Assembly (NCBI RefSeq): GCF_001953985.1
Contig: NZ_MBEI01000058.1
Location: 62,001-126,000 of the forward strand
Direction of reading: 5' to 3'
Origin: Mycobacterium colombiense
Lineage (GTDB): Bacteria > Actinomycetota > Actinomycetes > Mycobacteriales > Mycobacteriaceae
DNA length: 64,000 nucleotides
Of the stretch, positions 42,639-50,475 are shown in pieces. The notes below the pieces were generated by a model that saw only the letters and a program-made list of their open reading frames with translations, made no database searches and was not told the DNA's origin. The translations under genes and the position numbers were made by a program. The stretch's first letter is position 1; each line of letters begins with the position of its first letter.

Positions 42639-43577
42639 ATGAGTAACCCGGATCACAGACCGGCGCCGGTACGCGCTCAGGCGCGGCGGGTCGCCGAAGA
42701 AGCCCGCGAGGCGATGGAGGAACGACGCAGCAAGCAGAGCGGCGGGCTGAGCGGCTGGCTGGCCGAGCGGGCCGCGAGGTGGGATCTCTCCGGCCAGGAC
42801 GAGACCACCCTGCAGCGACAGAAATATCTGTGGAATGTGCTGGTGGACTATTGGTTTCGGATGGAGATCGATGGCTGGGAGAACATCCCCGAGTCACCGC
42901 CCGCGCTGTTGGTGGGGATTCACTCCGGCGCTCCCTTCGTCTGGGATGCCTGGACCGTCGGCCTGCAATGGTGGCGGCGGTTCGGCCAGGACCGCACCCT
43001 GCACGGCACCGCCCACGATGCGCTGATGGCAATTCCGTTGTTCGGGAGGTACTTCCGGTCGATGGGGGTGCTGCCAGCCGCCCCCGATGCGATTGCCACC
43101 GCGCTGGCCGAGGGGCGTGACGTGGCGCTGTGGCCCGGTGGGGAAGTGGACTCACTGCGGCCGTGGACGGAGCGCGACCAGGCCAACCTGGCGGGGCGCA
43201 CCGGCTTCGTCAAGATGGCGATTCGTGCGGGCGTGCCGATCGTGCCGATCGCCACAGTCGGCGGTGCCGACGCGATGCCGGTGTTGATCCGCGGGGACCG
43301 GTTGTCGAAAGCGCTACGCCTGGACCGCATCCTGCGGCTCAAGGTGTTTCCGTTGGCCGTCTCGTTGCCGTGGGGGATCGCGCCGGCGGCGCTGCCGCAG
43401 CTGCCCCTGCCGGCCAAGATCAGAACCCGGTTCATGCCCGCCGTGGAACTCGACAACGATCCCGCGCGGGCCGACGACGACCGATACGTCGACAGCAAAT
43501 ACCACGAGGTGCAAGACGCCATTCAGGAAGGAATGGATGCGCTCGCGCGCCGGCGCGCATTCCCATTCTTCGGCTGA
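42639..43577 (+). CDS. Lysophospholipid acyltransferase-family protein
   Basis: This 312-residue protein has a basic, helical N-terminus (about 60 residues), then a PlsC-like acyltransferase core: LVGIHSGAPFVWDAW, GVLPAAPDAIATAL, VALWPGGEVDSLRPW and VPIVPIATVGG. The His-x4-Asp catalytic motif is not in its classical spacing (His is followed by Asp eight residues later), so activity is uncertain. ATG 42639 or 42627 are possible starts. It is convergent with the OmpR-type regulator. Confidence 0.82.
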   Translation: MSNPDHRPAPVRAQARRVAEEAREAMEERRSKQSGGLSGWLAERAARWDLSGQDETTLQRQKYLWNVLVDYWFRMEIDGWENIPESPPALLVGIHSGAPFVWDAWTVGLQWWRRFGQDRTLHGTAHDALMAIPLFGRYFRSMGVLPAAPDAIATALAEGRDVALWPGGEVDSLRPWTERDQANLAGRTGFVKMAIRAGVPIVPIATVGGADAMPVLIRGDRLSKALRLDRILRLKVFPLAVSLPWGIAPAALPQLPLPAKIRTRFMPAVELDNDPARADDDRYVDSKYHEVQDAIQEGMDALARRRAFPFFG

Positions 43578-43639
43578 CGGGTCGCCAAAAGCGTTGCAGC
43601 CAACCGGGTTAGAGCCTTCCGGATGCACCGGACCGGTGG

Positions 43640-44356
43640 TCAGGTGAAGATCGGTGTCGGTGTCGGGGTCGCGTCGGCGACGATCCATTCGGGTTGCGGT
43701 GGCGTGGCTGCCCGGTAGCCGACGCCCCGGACGGTGTCGACCAGGAACTGGTGGCGGATACCCAGCTTGGCGCGCAGCCGCCGGATGTGCACGTCTACCG
43801 TACGGACCTTGCCGGTGCTGTCGTAGCCCCACGCCTCCCGCATCAACCGGGTCCGGGTGAATGCCTGACCGGGATGCTGTACAAGGAAATTCAACAATTT
43901 GAACTCGGTGAGGGTCAGGCCCAGGTCGTTGCCGTCCAGCGTGGCGGTGAAACTGGCCGGATGCAGCAGAAGGTCGCCGAATTTCAGCGTGCCGTCGACC
44001 ACGCTGCGCCGGCGTCCGATGGCAAGGCGCATCCGTGCCTGCAATTCTTCGGCACCGGTGCCGGGCAGCATCACGTCATCGAAATTGCAGTCGACATCGA
44101 CCGCGGCGCAATCGGCCGGGGCTACCAGGGCCACCACCGCGGTACCGGGATTGTCGGCCGTCAGTCGATGGCTGACGGCCTGGGCCACCGCCATATTGCT
44201 GCGCGCGTCGATGATCGCGATGTCGGCTGTGGCGAAGTGCCCGTCGGGCTCGGCCGCCAGGGTGATGCGGCGCATCGGCTGCGCGAACGTCGCCAAATCC
44301 GGTAGGGCCGACTCGAAATCGTCCTCATCGGTGAGCACCACCACGTCCAATGACAT
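43640..44356 (-). CDS. OmpR-type response regulator-like protein (Rv2884-like)
   Basis: This 238-residue protein has a divergent receiver domain (about 1-115) with an acidic patch near 10-13 (DEDD) and a possible acceptor Asp50 in AIIDAR, but no clear switch Lys. A clear OmpR/PhoB winged helix follows (about 125-220; LTLTEFKLLNFLVQHPGQAF, RTVDVHIRRLRAKLG and VRGVGYR). No histidine kinase gene is adjacent, so it is an orphan. ATG 44356 has GAGG 7 bases upstream. A 9-bp tandem repeat about 100 bases upstream may be its own site. Confidence 0.9.
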   Translation of the reverse strand: MSLDVVVLTDEDDFESALPDLATFAQPMRRITLAAEPDGHFATADIAIIDARSNMAVAQAVSHRLTADNPGTAVVALVAPADCAAVDVDCNFDDVMLPGTGAEELQARMRLAIGRRRSVVDGTLKFGDLLLHPASFTATLDGNDLGLTLTEFKLLNFLVQHPGQAFTRTRLMREAWGYDSTGKVRTVDVHIRRLRAKLGIRHQFLVDTVRGVGYRAATPPQPEWIVADATPTPTPIFT

Positions 44357-44454
44357 CTCCAAACCTCGTAACGTCCCGGCTTCCCCCCCGGTCCGTAGGC
44401 ACCTCTGCGGAGATGTCTTACAGCGCTACGCCTGGATACCCGTCCCGCCGAAAA

Positions 44455-44473
44455 CTATGCAAAGCTATGCAAA
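44455..44473. promoter_or_regulatory. Tandem 9-bp direct repeat upstream of the OmpR-type regulator
   Basis: CTATGCAAA at 44455-44463 and 44465-44473 repeats with a 10-base period, about 100 bp upstream of the regulator start. OmpR/PhoB proteins bind direct repeats of roughly one helical turn, so an autoregulatory site is plausible. Confidence 0.45.
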
Positions 44474-44512
44474 CTCAGGCTGTGTTTCGTCCGAGTCGGT
44501 CGGACAGAAAGT

Positions 44513-44550
44513 CGATGGGCCCGACCCGTTTTCACGGACCGGGCCCATCG
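44513..44550 (-). terminator. Hairpin terminator after csbD
   Basis: CGATGGGCCCG (44513-44523) pairs with CGGGCCCATCG (44540-44550), with an inner CCGT/ACGG pairing around TTTC. It lies 10 bases beyond the csbD stop. Confidence 0.75.
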
Positions 44551-44560
44551 CTACAGCGTG

Positions 44561-44800
44561 TTACTGGTTGTCCTTCTGGCGCTCCTCGGCCGCCTTGGCG
44601 CCGCCGCGCGCGGCCTCGGCTTCGGCTTCCTTCTTCGCCGCGTCGCGCTGCGCATCGGCCTTGTCCTGCTGCGCCTGGCCCTCGCGGGTGAGGTCATCAC
44701 GACCGGCCACCGCGCCTACGGCCTCCTTGGCCTTACCTTTGACGTCCTCGACGACGCCCTTCACAGCTTCGGCAGGTCCCGACTTGTTTTCTTCAGCCAT
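44561..44800 (-). CDS. CsbD-family stress protein
   Basis: This 79-residue, highly charged protein has the CsbD repeat (VKGVVEDVKGKAKEAVGAVAG, then DDLTREGQAQQDKADAQRDAAKK) and a Lys/Glu/Ala-rich helical tail. CsbD proteins are abundant in general stress responses; their mechanism is unknown. It has a GAGGAGGAG ribosome binding site just upstream of ATG 44800. Confidence 0.9.
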   Translation of the reverse strand: MAEENKSGPAEAVKGVVEDVKGKAKEAVGAVAGRDDLTREGQAQQDKADAQRDAAKKEAEAEAARGGAKAAEERQKDNQ

Positions 44801-45145
44801 GGAAGTACTCCTCCTCGTTGGCGTACTGCGAGCGATTCACGCTCAACGGCGATCGCAAGCGATCGATCCGGTCATACGGCGAGGCCGGTCCTTGTTGCTC
44901 AAGACCGCATATTTCTGCCGCGTTGATGCGGATTCCCATGGCAACCATCGCTCAAACGCGGGCCCGAGGAAAGCACGCGGGCGCCGGCCTATTCCGGTAC
45001 CGGGAGACTCGAAAATTGGTCCGGCGCGCCAACAATGCGCATAATGCACCCCGCCGACGCCGCATTGTGCTGCGATGAGGCAGGATGTGAAATGCCGTTC
45101 CGGGATGGAGATCGCCCGGGATGGCACTCTCATGCGAGGAGTCTG
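44801..45145. promoter_or_regulatory. csbD/pyrH divergent region with pyrH promoter
   Basis: This 345-bp region has no gene. TTGGTC (45016-45021), 18 bases, CATAAT (45040-45045) is a good housekeeping promoter for pyrH, giving a leader of about 95 bases. CCGGGATGG occurs twice in that leader (45100-45108 and 45116-45124). GAGGAG at 45136-45141 is the pyrH ribosome binding site. Confidence 0.5.
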
Positions 45146-45943
45146 ATGACGGAGTCCAGGGAGCCCCAAGTCGCCGGCTCGGCGGCTCCGAGGCCGGAGC
45201 CGGCCGGCAACGGCGTATCCGGCCAGCCACCGAGCCGGGCCAGGTATTCGCGAGTGCTGCTCAAGCTCGGCGGCGAGATGTTCGGCGGCGGCCAGGTCGG
45301 CCTGGATCCCGATGTCGTGGCGCGGGTGGCTCGGCAGATCGCCGAGGTGGTCCGCGGCGGTGTCCAGGTCGCCGTGGTGATCGGCGGGGGCAACTTCTTC
45401 CGGGGCGCGCAGCTTCAGCAGCGCGGCATGGAACGCACCCGGTCGGACTACATGGGCATGCTGGGCACCGTCATGAACAGCCTCGCGCTGCAAGACTTTC
45501 TGGAGAAGGAAGGCATCGTCACCCGGGTCCAGACCGCGATCACCATGGGCCAGGTGGCCGAGCCCTATCTGCCGTTGCGCGCCGTACGCCACCTGGAGAA
45601 GGGCCGCGTGGTGATCTTCGGGGCCGGCATGGGGCTGCCCTACTTCTCCACCGACACCACCGCCGCTCAGCGCGCCCTGGAGATCGGTGCCGAGGTGGTC
45701 TTGATGGCCAAGGCGGTCGACGGCGTGTTCGATGCGGATCCGCGGCAGCATCCCGATGCCGAATTGATCGCCGCGATCAGTCACCGTGAGGTGATCGACC
45801 GCGGGCTACGAGTGGCCGATGCCACCGCGTTCAGCCTGTGCATGGACAATGGCATGCCGATCCTGGTGTTCAACCTGCTGACCAATGGCAATATCGCCCG
45901 GGCGGTCGCTGGTGAGAAAATCGGGACTCTGGTCACCACCTGA
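45146..45943 (+). CDS. pyrH: Uridylate kinase
   Basis: UMP kinase converts UMP to UDP with ATP. The 265 residues have an N-terminal variable stretch (about 28 residues), then LLKLGGEMFGG, VIGGGNFFRG and the STDTTAAQRA nucleoside region. ATG 45146 is chosen from the ribosome binding site and the family N-terminus. frr follows 64 bases later. Confidence 0.96.
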   Translation: MTESREPQVAGSAAPRPEPAGNGVSGQPPSRARYSRVLLKLGGEMFGGGQVGLDPDVVARVARQIAEVVRGGVQVAVVIGGGNFFRGAQLQQRGMERTRSDYMGMLGTVMNSLALQDFLEKEGIVTRVQTAITMGQVAEPYLPLRAVRHLEKGRVVIFGAGMGLPYFSTDTTAAQRALEIGAEVVLMAKAVDGVFDADPRQHPDAELIAAISHREVIDRGLRVADATAFSLCMDNGMPILVFNLLTNGNIARAVAGEKIGTLVTT

Positions 45944-46007
45944 GGGGAAACGCGATGACTTGCGCGTGCGAGGATGCGCAGCGCAGCAATGAGGAGGAGC
46001 GGCGCAC

Positions 46008-46565
46008 ATGATCGACGAGGCTCTCTTCGACGCGGAAGAGAAAATGGAGAAGGCCGTTGCGGTCGCCCGCGACGACTTGTCGACCATCCGGACCGGGCGC
46101 GCCAACCCGGGCATGTTCTCGAGGATCGTGATCGACTACTACGGAACGGCCACGCCCATCACGCAGCTGGCCAGCATCAACGTGCCCGAGGCGCGCCTCG
46201 TCGTCATCAAGCCCTACGAGGCCAGCCAGGTGGGCGCGATCGAGACCGCGATCCGCAACTCCGACCTCGGCGTCAACCCCACCAACGACGGCACCCTGAT
46301 CCGGGTGGCGGTGCCGCAGCTCACCGAGGAACGGCGCCGGGAGCTGGTCAAGCAGGCCAAGAGCAAGGGTGAGGACGCCAAGGTCTCGGTGCGCAACATC
46401 CGCCGCAAGGCGATGGAGGAGCTGCATCGCATCCGCAAGGATGGCGAGGCCGGCGAGGACGAGGTCGGCCGGGCCGAAAAGGACCTGGACAAGACCACAC
46501 ATCAATACACCACACAGATCGAAGAGCTGGTCAAGCACAAAGAAGGCGAGCTGTTGGAGGTCTAG
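46008..46565 (+). CDS. frr: Ribosome recycling factor
   Basis: RRF splits post-termination ribosomes with EF-G. The 185 residues are the full family length with RTGRANPGMF, ETAIRNSDLGVNP and the C-terminal helix ending KHKEGELLEV. GGAG lies upstream of the ATG. cdsA begins 30 bases after. Confidence 0.97.
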   Translation: MIDEALFDAEEKMEKAVAVARDDLSTIRTGRANPGMFSRIVIDYYGTATPITQLASINVPEARLVVIKPYEASQVGAIETAIRNSDLGVNPTNDGTLIRVAVPQLTEERRRELVKQAKSKGEDAKVSVRNIRRKAMEELHRIRKDGEAGEDEVGRAEKDLDKTTHQYTTQIEELVKHKEGELLEV

Positions 46566-46595
46566 GGACCTCAGCAGCTAAGTCCATCCAGACCA

Positions 46596-47525
46596 GTGGC
46601 AACCCCCGAACCCGGCGCCGGCGACCCGCCCGACAATCACTCGCGCGCCGCCAAGGAGACGATCCGGCAGCCGGGCAAGAAGACATCGCGGGCCGGACGC
46701 GACCTGCGCGCCGCGATCGCGGTGGGGGCCGGTATCGGCGGCGTCCTGGTCGTGACGCTGGTGTTCGCCCCACGCTTCTGGGTTCCGATCGTCGCCCTGG
46801 CCATCGTGGTGGCCACCCACGAAGTGGTTCGGCGGTTGCGCGAAGCCGGCTACGTCATACCCGTCATCCCGCTGCTGGCCGGGGGCCAGCTCACCGTCTG
46901 GCTGACCTGGCCGTTCCACGCCGCGGGCGCCCTGGCCGGCTTCGGTGTCACCGTGGTGGTCTGCAACGTGTGGCGGCTGTTCATGCAGGACAACAGCAGA
47001 CGGCCGGAGCCGTTCGACGGCTCGCCCTCGGCCAACTACCTCCGGGACGCCTCGGCCACCGTGTTCCTGGCCGCCTGGGTGCCGCTGTTCGCGTCCTTCG
47101 GCGTGCTGCTGGTCTACCCGCACGACGGCGCCGGGCGGGTGTTCTGCCTGATGATCACAGTCGTCGCCTCCGACACCGGCGGTTATGCCGTGGGGGCGCT
47201 CTTCGGCAAGCACCCGATGGTTCCGGCGATCAGCCCCAAGAAGTCGTGGGAGGGATTCGCGGGTTCCCTGGTGTTCGGAATCACCGCGGCGACCCTGACG
47301 GCGACCTTCCTGGCCGGCAAACCGTGGTGGATCGGCGTGCTGCTGGGTGTCGTCCTGGTGCTGACCAGCACGCTTGGCGATCTGGTGGAGTCGCAGGTCA
47401 AGCGCGACCTCGGCATCAAGGACATGGGCCGGCTGCTACCCGGCCACGGCGGCCTGATGGATCGGCTCGATGGCGTCCTGCCGTCGGCGGTCGCGGCCTG
47501 GACGGTGCTGACACTCGTTCCCTAG
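46596..47525 (+). CDS. cdsA: Phosphatidate cytidylyltransferase
   Basis: CdsA makes CDP-diacylglycerol for all phospholipids. The 309-residue membrane protein has a cytosolic N-terminus of about 35 residues and about eight hydrophobic helices. The C-terminal signature includes ASDTGGYAVGALFGKHPM, SPKKSWEG and LGDLVESQVKRDLGIKDMG. It starts at GTG 46596. Confidence 0.95.
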   Translation: MATPEPGAGDPPDNHSRAAKETIRQPGKKTSRAGRDLRAAIAVGAGIGGVLVVTLVFAPRFWVPIVALAIVVATHEVVRRLREAGYVIPVIPLLAGGQLTVWLTWPFHAAGALAGFGVTVVVCNVWRLFMQDNSRRPEPFDGSPSANYLRDASATVFLAAWVPLFASFGVLLVYPHDGAGRVFCLMITVVASDTGGYAVGALFGKHPMVPAISPKKSWEGFAGSLVFGITAATLTATFLAGKPWWIGVLLGVVLVLTSTLGDLVESQVKRDLGIKDMGRLLPGHGGLMDRLDGVLPSAVAAWTVLTLVP

Positions 47526-47558
47526 GCAGTCCCGAACGTGACCGATACTGGACAGGTC

Positions 47559-48653
47559 ATGGTTCAACAATTGGTGTTCTCCGAGCCGCGGCGCGCCAAG
47601 CCGCCGCGGCACCTGGCCGACCTCGATGAGGACGGCCGCGCGTCGGCCGTCGCGGACCTGGGCCTGCCGGCGTTTCGCGCCAAGCAGTTGGCGCATCAGT
47701 ACTACGGCCGGCTGATCGCCGATCCGCGGCAGATGACCGACCTTCCGGCGGGCTTGCGCGACGCCATCGCCGAGACGATGTTTCCGATCCTGCTCACCGC
47801 GGCCTCCGAGGTGACCTGCGATGCGGGCCAGACCCGAAAGACGTTGTGGCGCGCGCTCGATGGGGTCACCGTCGAGTCGGTGCTGATGCGCTATCCGCAA
47901 CGCAACACCGTGTGCATCTCGTCGCAGGCCGGCTGCGGCATGGCCTGTCCGTTCTGCGCGACGGGCCAGGGCGGGCTGACCCGCAACCTGTCGACGGCCG
48001 AGATCCTCGAGCAGGTGCGTGCCGGCGCCGCGGCCCTGCGCGACGACTTCGGGGACCGGCTGTCCAACGTGGTGTTCATGGGCATGGGGGAGCCGCTGGC
48101 CAACTACGCCCGCGTGGTCGCCGCGGTGCGGCGCATCATCGCCGCGCCGCCACACGGCTTCGGCATCTCGGCCCGTTCGGTGACGGTGTCGACGGTGGGC
48201 CTGGCCCCCGCCATCCGCAAACTCGCCGACGAACGGCTCGGCGTCACGCTTGCGCTGTCGCTGCACGCGCCCGACGACGAACTGCGCGACACGCTGGTGC
48301 CGGTCAACAACCGGTGGAAGATCACCGAGGCCCTCGACGCCGCACGGTATTACGCCGACGTCACCGGGCGGCGGGTGTCGGTGGAGTACGCGTTGATCCG
48401 TGATGTCAACGACCAGCCTTGGCGCGCAGACCTTTTGGGGCAGCGCCTGCATCGTGCGCTCGGACCGCTGGTGCACGTGAACCTGATTCCGCTCAACCCG
48501 ACCCCGGGAAGTGAGTGGGACGCCAGCCCCAAGGCGGTCGAGCGGGAGTTCGTCCGGCGCGTCCGCGGCAAGGGGGTGTCCTGCACGGTGCGCGACACCC
48601 GCGGCCGCGAGATCAGCGCCGCCTGCGGGCAGCTGGCCGCCGAGCGCGGATGA
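47559..48653 (+). CDS. rlmN: 23S rRNA/tRNA A2-methyltransferase RlmN
   Basis: This radical SAM enzyme methylates A2503 of 23S rRNA and A37 of some tRNAs. The iron-sulfur motif is Cys126-x3-Cys130-x2-Cys133 (CGMACPFC), with GMGEPLANY and the C-terminal catalytic Cys in VSCTVRDTRG. ATG 47559 (364 residues) is preferred to the upstream GTG 47538 because it matches the family N-terminus. Here the gene is intact, whereas I recall two smaller genes in the H37Rv annotation. Confidence 0.95.
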   Translation: MVQQLVFSEPRRAKPPRHLADLDEDGRASAVADLGLPAFRAKQLAHQYYGRLIADPRQMTDLPAGLRDAIAETMFPILLTAASEVTCDAGQTRKTLWRALDGVTVESVLMRYPQRNTVCISSQAGCGMACPFCATGQGGLTRNLSTAEILEQVRAGAAALRDDFGDRLSNVVFMGMGEPLANYARVVAAVRRIIAAPPHGFGISARSVTVSTVGLAPAIRKLADERLGVTLALSLHAPDDELRDTLVPVNNRWKITEALDAARYYADVTGRRVSVEYALIRDVNDQPWRADLLGQRLHRALGPLVHVNLIPLNPTPGSEWDASPKAVEREFVRRVRGKGVSCTVRDTRGREISAACGQLAAERG

Positions 48654-48710
48654 ACCGGGAGGGCGACCCGCACGTCTTTAAGACATAACGCCAGCAAACG
48701 GGGGTGCGTC

Positions 48711-49217
48711 ATGATTCGCCTGTTCTCTCCGCTCAGGTTGTTTGCTGCGGCCGTTTTCGCCGCCGCACTGATATTCGTGCTGGGCGGTTCGCCACGCGCG
48801 CTGGCCGCGGACGACCGGCTGCAATTCACCGGGACGACGCTCAGCGGCGCGCCGTTCAACGGCGCCAGTTTGCAGGGCAAGCCCGCGGTGCTGTGGTTCT
48901 GGGCGCCGTTCTGCCCGTTCTGCAACGCCGAGGCCCCCGGCGTCAGCCAGGTGGCGCGGGCAAATCCCGGCGTCACCTTCGTCGGCGTCGCCGGGCACTC
49001 GGACGTCGGCGCTGAACAGGCCTTCGTCTCCAAGTACGGCCTGAACTTCACCAACCTCAACGACGCCGACGGGTCCATCTGGGCCCGCTACAACGTGCCC
49101 TGGCAGCCCGCCTACGTGTTCTACCGCGCGGACGGCAGCTCGACGTTCGTCAACAACCCGACCTCGGCGATGTCACAGCAGGAGCTCTCCGACCGGGTCT
49201 CCGCCCTGAGGTCCTGA
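48711..49217 (+). CDS. mpt53: Secreted thioredoxin-fold protein Mpt53
   Basis: This 168-residue exported DsbE/thioredoxin-like protein has a signal peptide of about 33 residues ending RALAAD. The active-site CxxC is in WAPFCPFCNAE and the cis-Pro in VPWQPAYVF. In M. tuberculosis Mpt53 is an extracellular thiol oxidoreductase. The CcdA-like gene follows after one base, so the two probably act together. Confidence 0.93.
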   Translation: MIRLFSPLRLFAAAVFAAALIFVLGGSPRALAADDRLQFTGTTLSGAPFNGASLQGKPAVLWFWAPFCPFCNAEAPGVSQVARANPGVTFVGVAGHSDVGAEQAFVSKYGLNFTNLNDADGSIWARYNVPWQPAYVFYRADGSSTFVNNPTSAMSQQELSDRVSALRS

Positions 49218-49218
49218 C

Positions 49219-50079
49219 TTGGCGGACCAGGGTCTGGTCGGCCTGGCCTTCGCCGCCGGGCTGGTGGCCGCGCTGAACCCGTGTGGGTTCGCCATGCTGC
49301 CCGCCTACCTGCTGCTGGTGGTGCGCGGCCAGCGTGCCGGGGCCTCGTCGGGTCTGACGGCCGCCGGGCGGGCGCTGGCGGCCACCGCCGGGATGGCGCT
49401 GGGCTTCCTGACGGTGTTCGGCGTGTTCGGCGCGCTGACCATCTCGGCGGCGACGACCGTGCAGCGGTACCTGCCCTACGCCACCGTGGTCGTCGGCTTG
49501 GTCCTGATCGGGCTCGGGGTGTGGCTGCTGTCCGGCCGGGCGCTGTCGGCACTGACCCCGAGGCCGCTGGGGCCGCGGTGGGCTCCCACCGCCCGGCTGG
49601 GCTCCATGTACGGCTACGGCATCAGCTACGCGATCGCCTCGCTGTCATGCACCGTTGGGCCGTTTCTGGCCGTCACCGGCGCCGGCCTGCGCGGGGGATC
49701 GATCGCCACCGGCGTGGCGGTCTACCTCGCCTACACCGCGGGGCTGACGCTGGTGGTCGGGGTGCTCGCGGTGGCCGCGGCGACGGCGAGCTCGGCGATG
49801 GTGGACCGGCTGCGCCGCATGCTGCCGCTCGTCAACCGGATCGGCGGCGCGTTGCTGGTTCTCGTCGGCCTCTACGTGGCCTATTACGGCAGCTACGAGG
49901 TGCGTCTGTTCGGCGCGAACGGCAATCCGCAGGACGCGGTGATCGGCGCGGCCGGGCGGCTGCAGGGCGCGGTGGCCGGCTGGGTGCATCAGCACGGGGG
50001 GTGGCCATGGGTGTTCGCCGTGGTCGCGCTGGCGGCCGTCGTGATCGGCGGCGCCTGGCATCGCCGGGCCCACCGCTAG
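49219..50079 (+). CDS. CcdA/DsbD-type membrane electron transporter (Rv2877c-like)
   Basis: This 286-residue integral membrane protein has six or more helices. CcdA-type motifs are LNPCGFAMLPAYLLL and its internal counterpart SLSCTVGPFLAVTGAG, whose cysteines would relay reducing power across the membrane to Mpt53. The start is TTG at 49219, one base after mpt53. The C-terminal region (about 230-286) holds an additional helix and a His/Arg-rich end. Confidence 0.9.
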   Translation: MADQGLVGLAFAAGLVAALNPCGFAMLPAYLLLVVRGQRAGASSGLTAAGRALAATAGMALGFLTVFGVFGALTISAATTVQRYLPYATVVVGLVLIGLGVWLLSGRALSALTPRPLGPRWAPTARLGSMYGYGISYAIASLSCTVGPFLAVTGAGLRGGSIATGVAVYLAYTAGLTLVVGVLAVAAATASSAMVDRLRRMLPLVNRIGGALLVLVGLYVAYYGSYEVRLFGANGNPQDAVIGAAGRLQGAVAGWVHQHGGWPWVFAVVALAAVVIGGAWHRRAHR

Positions 50080-50096
50080 GCAGACGGGCTGACCCG

Positions 50097-50351
50097 CTAC
50101 CTGATCCAGCCGCGGCGGCGGCCCCACAGGTCGCGGATCAGCGCGACGAGGATCAGCGCCGCGAACCCGATCAGGAACCAGTTCTCGATGTGGCCGACGT
50201 GGTTGCCGCGCAGCATCGCCAGCAGGAATCCGAAGCCGATCAGGCCGGCGATGTGCCAGGTCCGGTGGTTGATCCTGCTCCAACCCCACGCTGCCGACGG
50301 CACCTCGACTTCGTCGACGCCGTTGAAGCGCTCCACCTCGGTACTGGCCAC
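50097..50351 (-). CDS. Small two-helix membrane protein (Rv2876-like)
   Basis: From GTG 50351 (AAAGGGA about 6 bases upstream) the product is 84 residues. A polar N-terminus (VASTEVERFNGVDEVEV) is followed by two membrane helices (about 31-48 and 57-73) and a basic end (RDLWGRRRGWIR). The function is unknown. It is convergent with the CcdA-like gene and divergent from dxr. Confidence 0.8.
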   Translation of the reverse strand: MASTEVERFNGVDEVEVPSAAWGWSRINHRTWHIAGLIGFGFLLAMLRGNHVGHIENWFLIGFAALILVALIRDLWGRRRGWIR

Positions 50352-50460
50352 GGCGCATCCCTTTCGGATCGGATTGGCTTGTCGAACCCAAATTCTGGCA
50401 TACCCGCTCGCGGGCTTGCGGGGCATGGCCCGGCACATGGCCCCGGCCGGTGCCGGGCGG

Positions 50461-50475
50461 CACAATGAATGGGTG
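50461..50475 (+). promoter_or_regulatory. Leaderless -10 box for dxr
   Basis: CACAAT at 50461-50466 is one base from TACAAT and lies six bases before the GTG at 50473; no Shine-Dalgarno sequence is seen. Confidence 0.45.
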
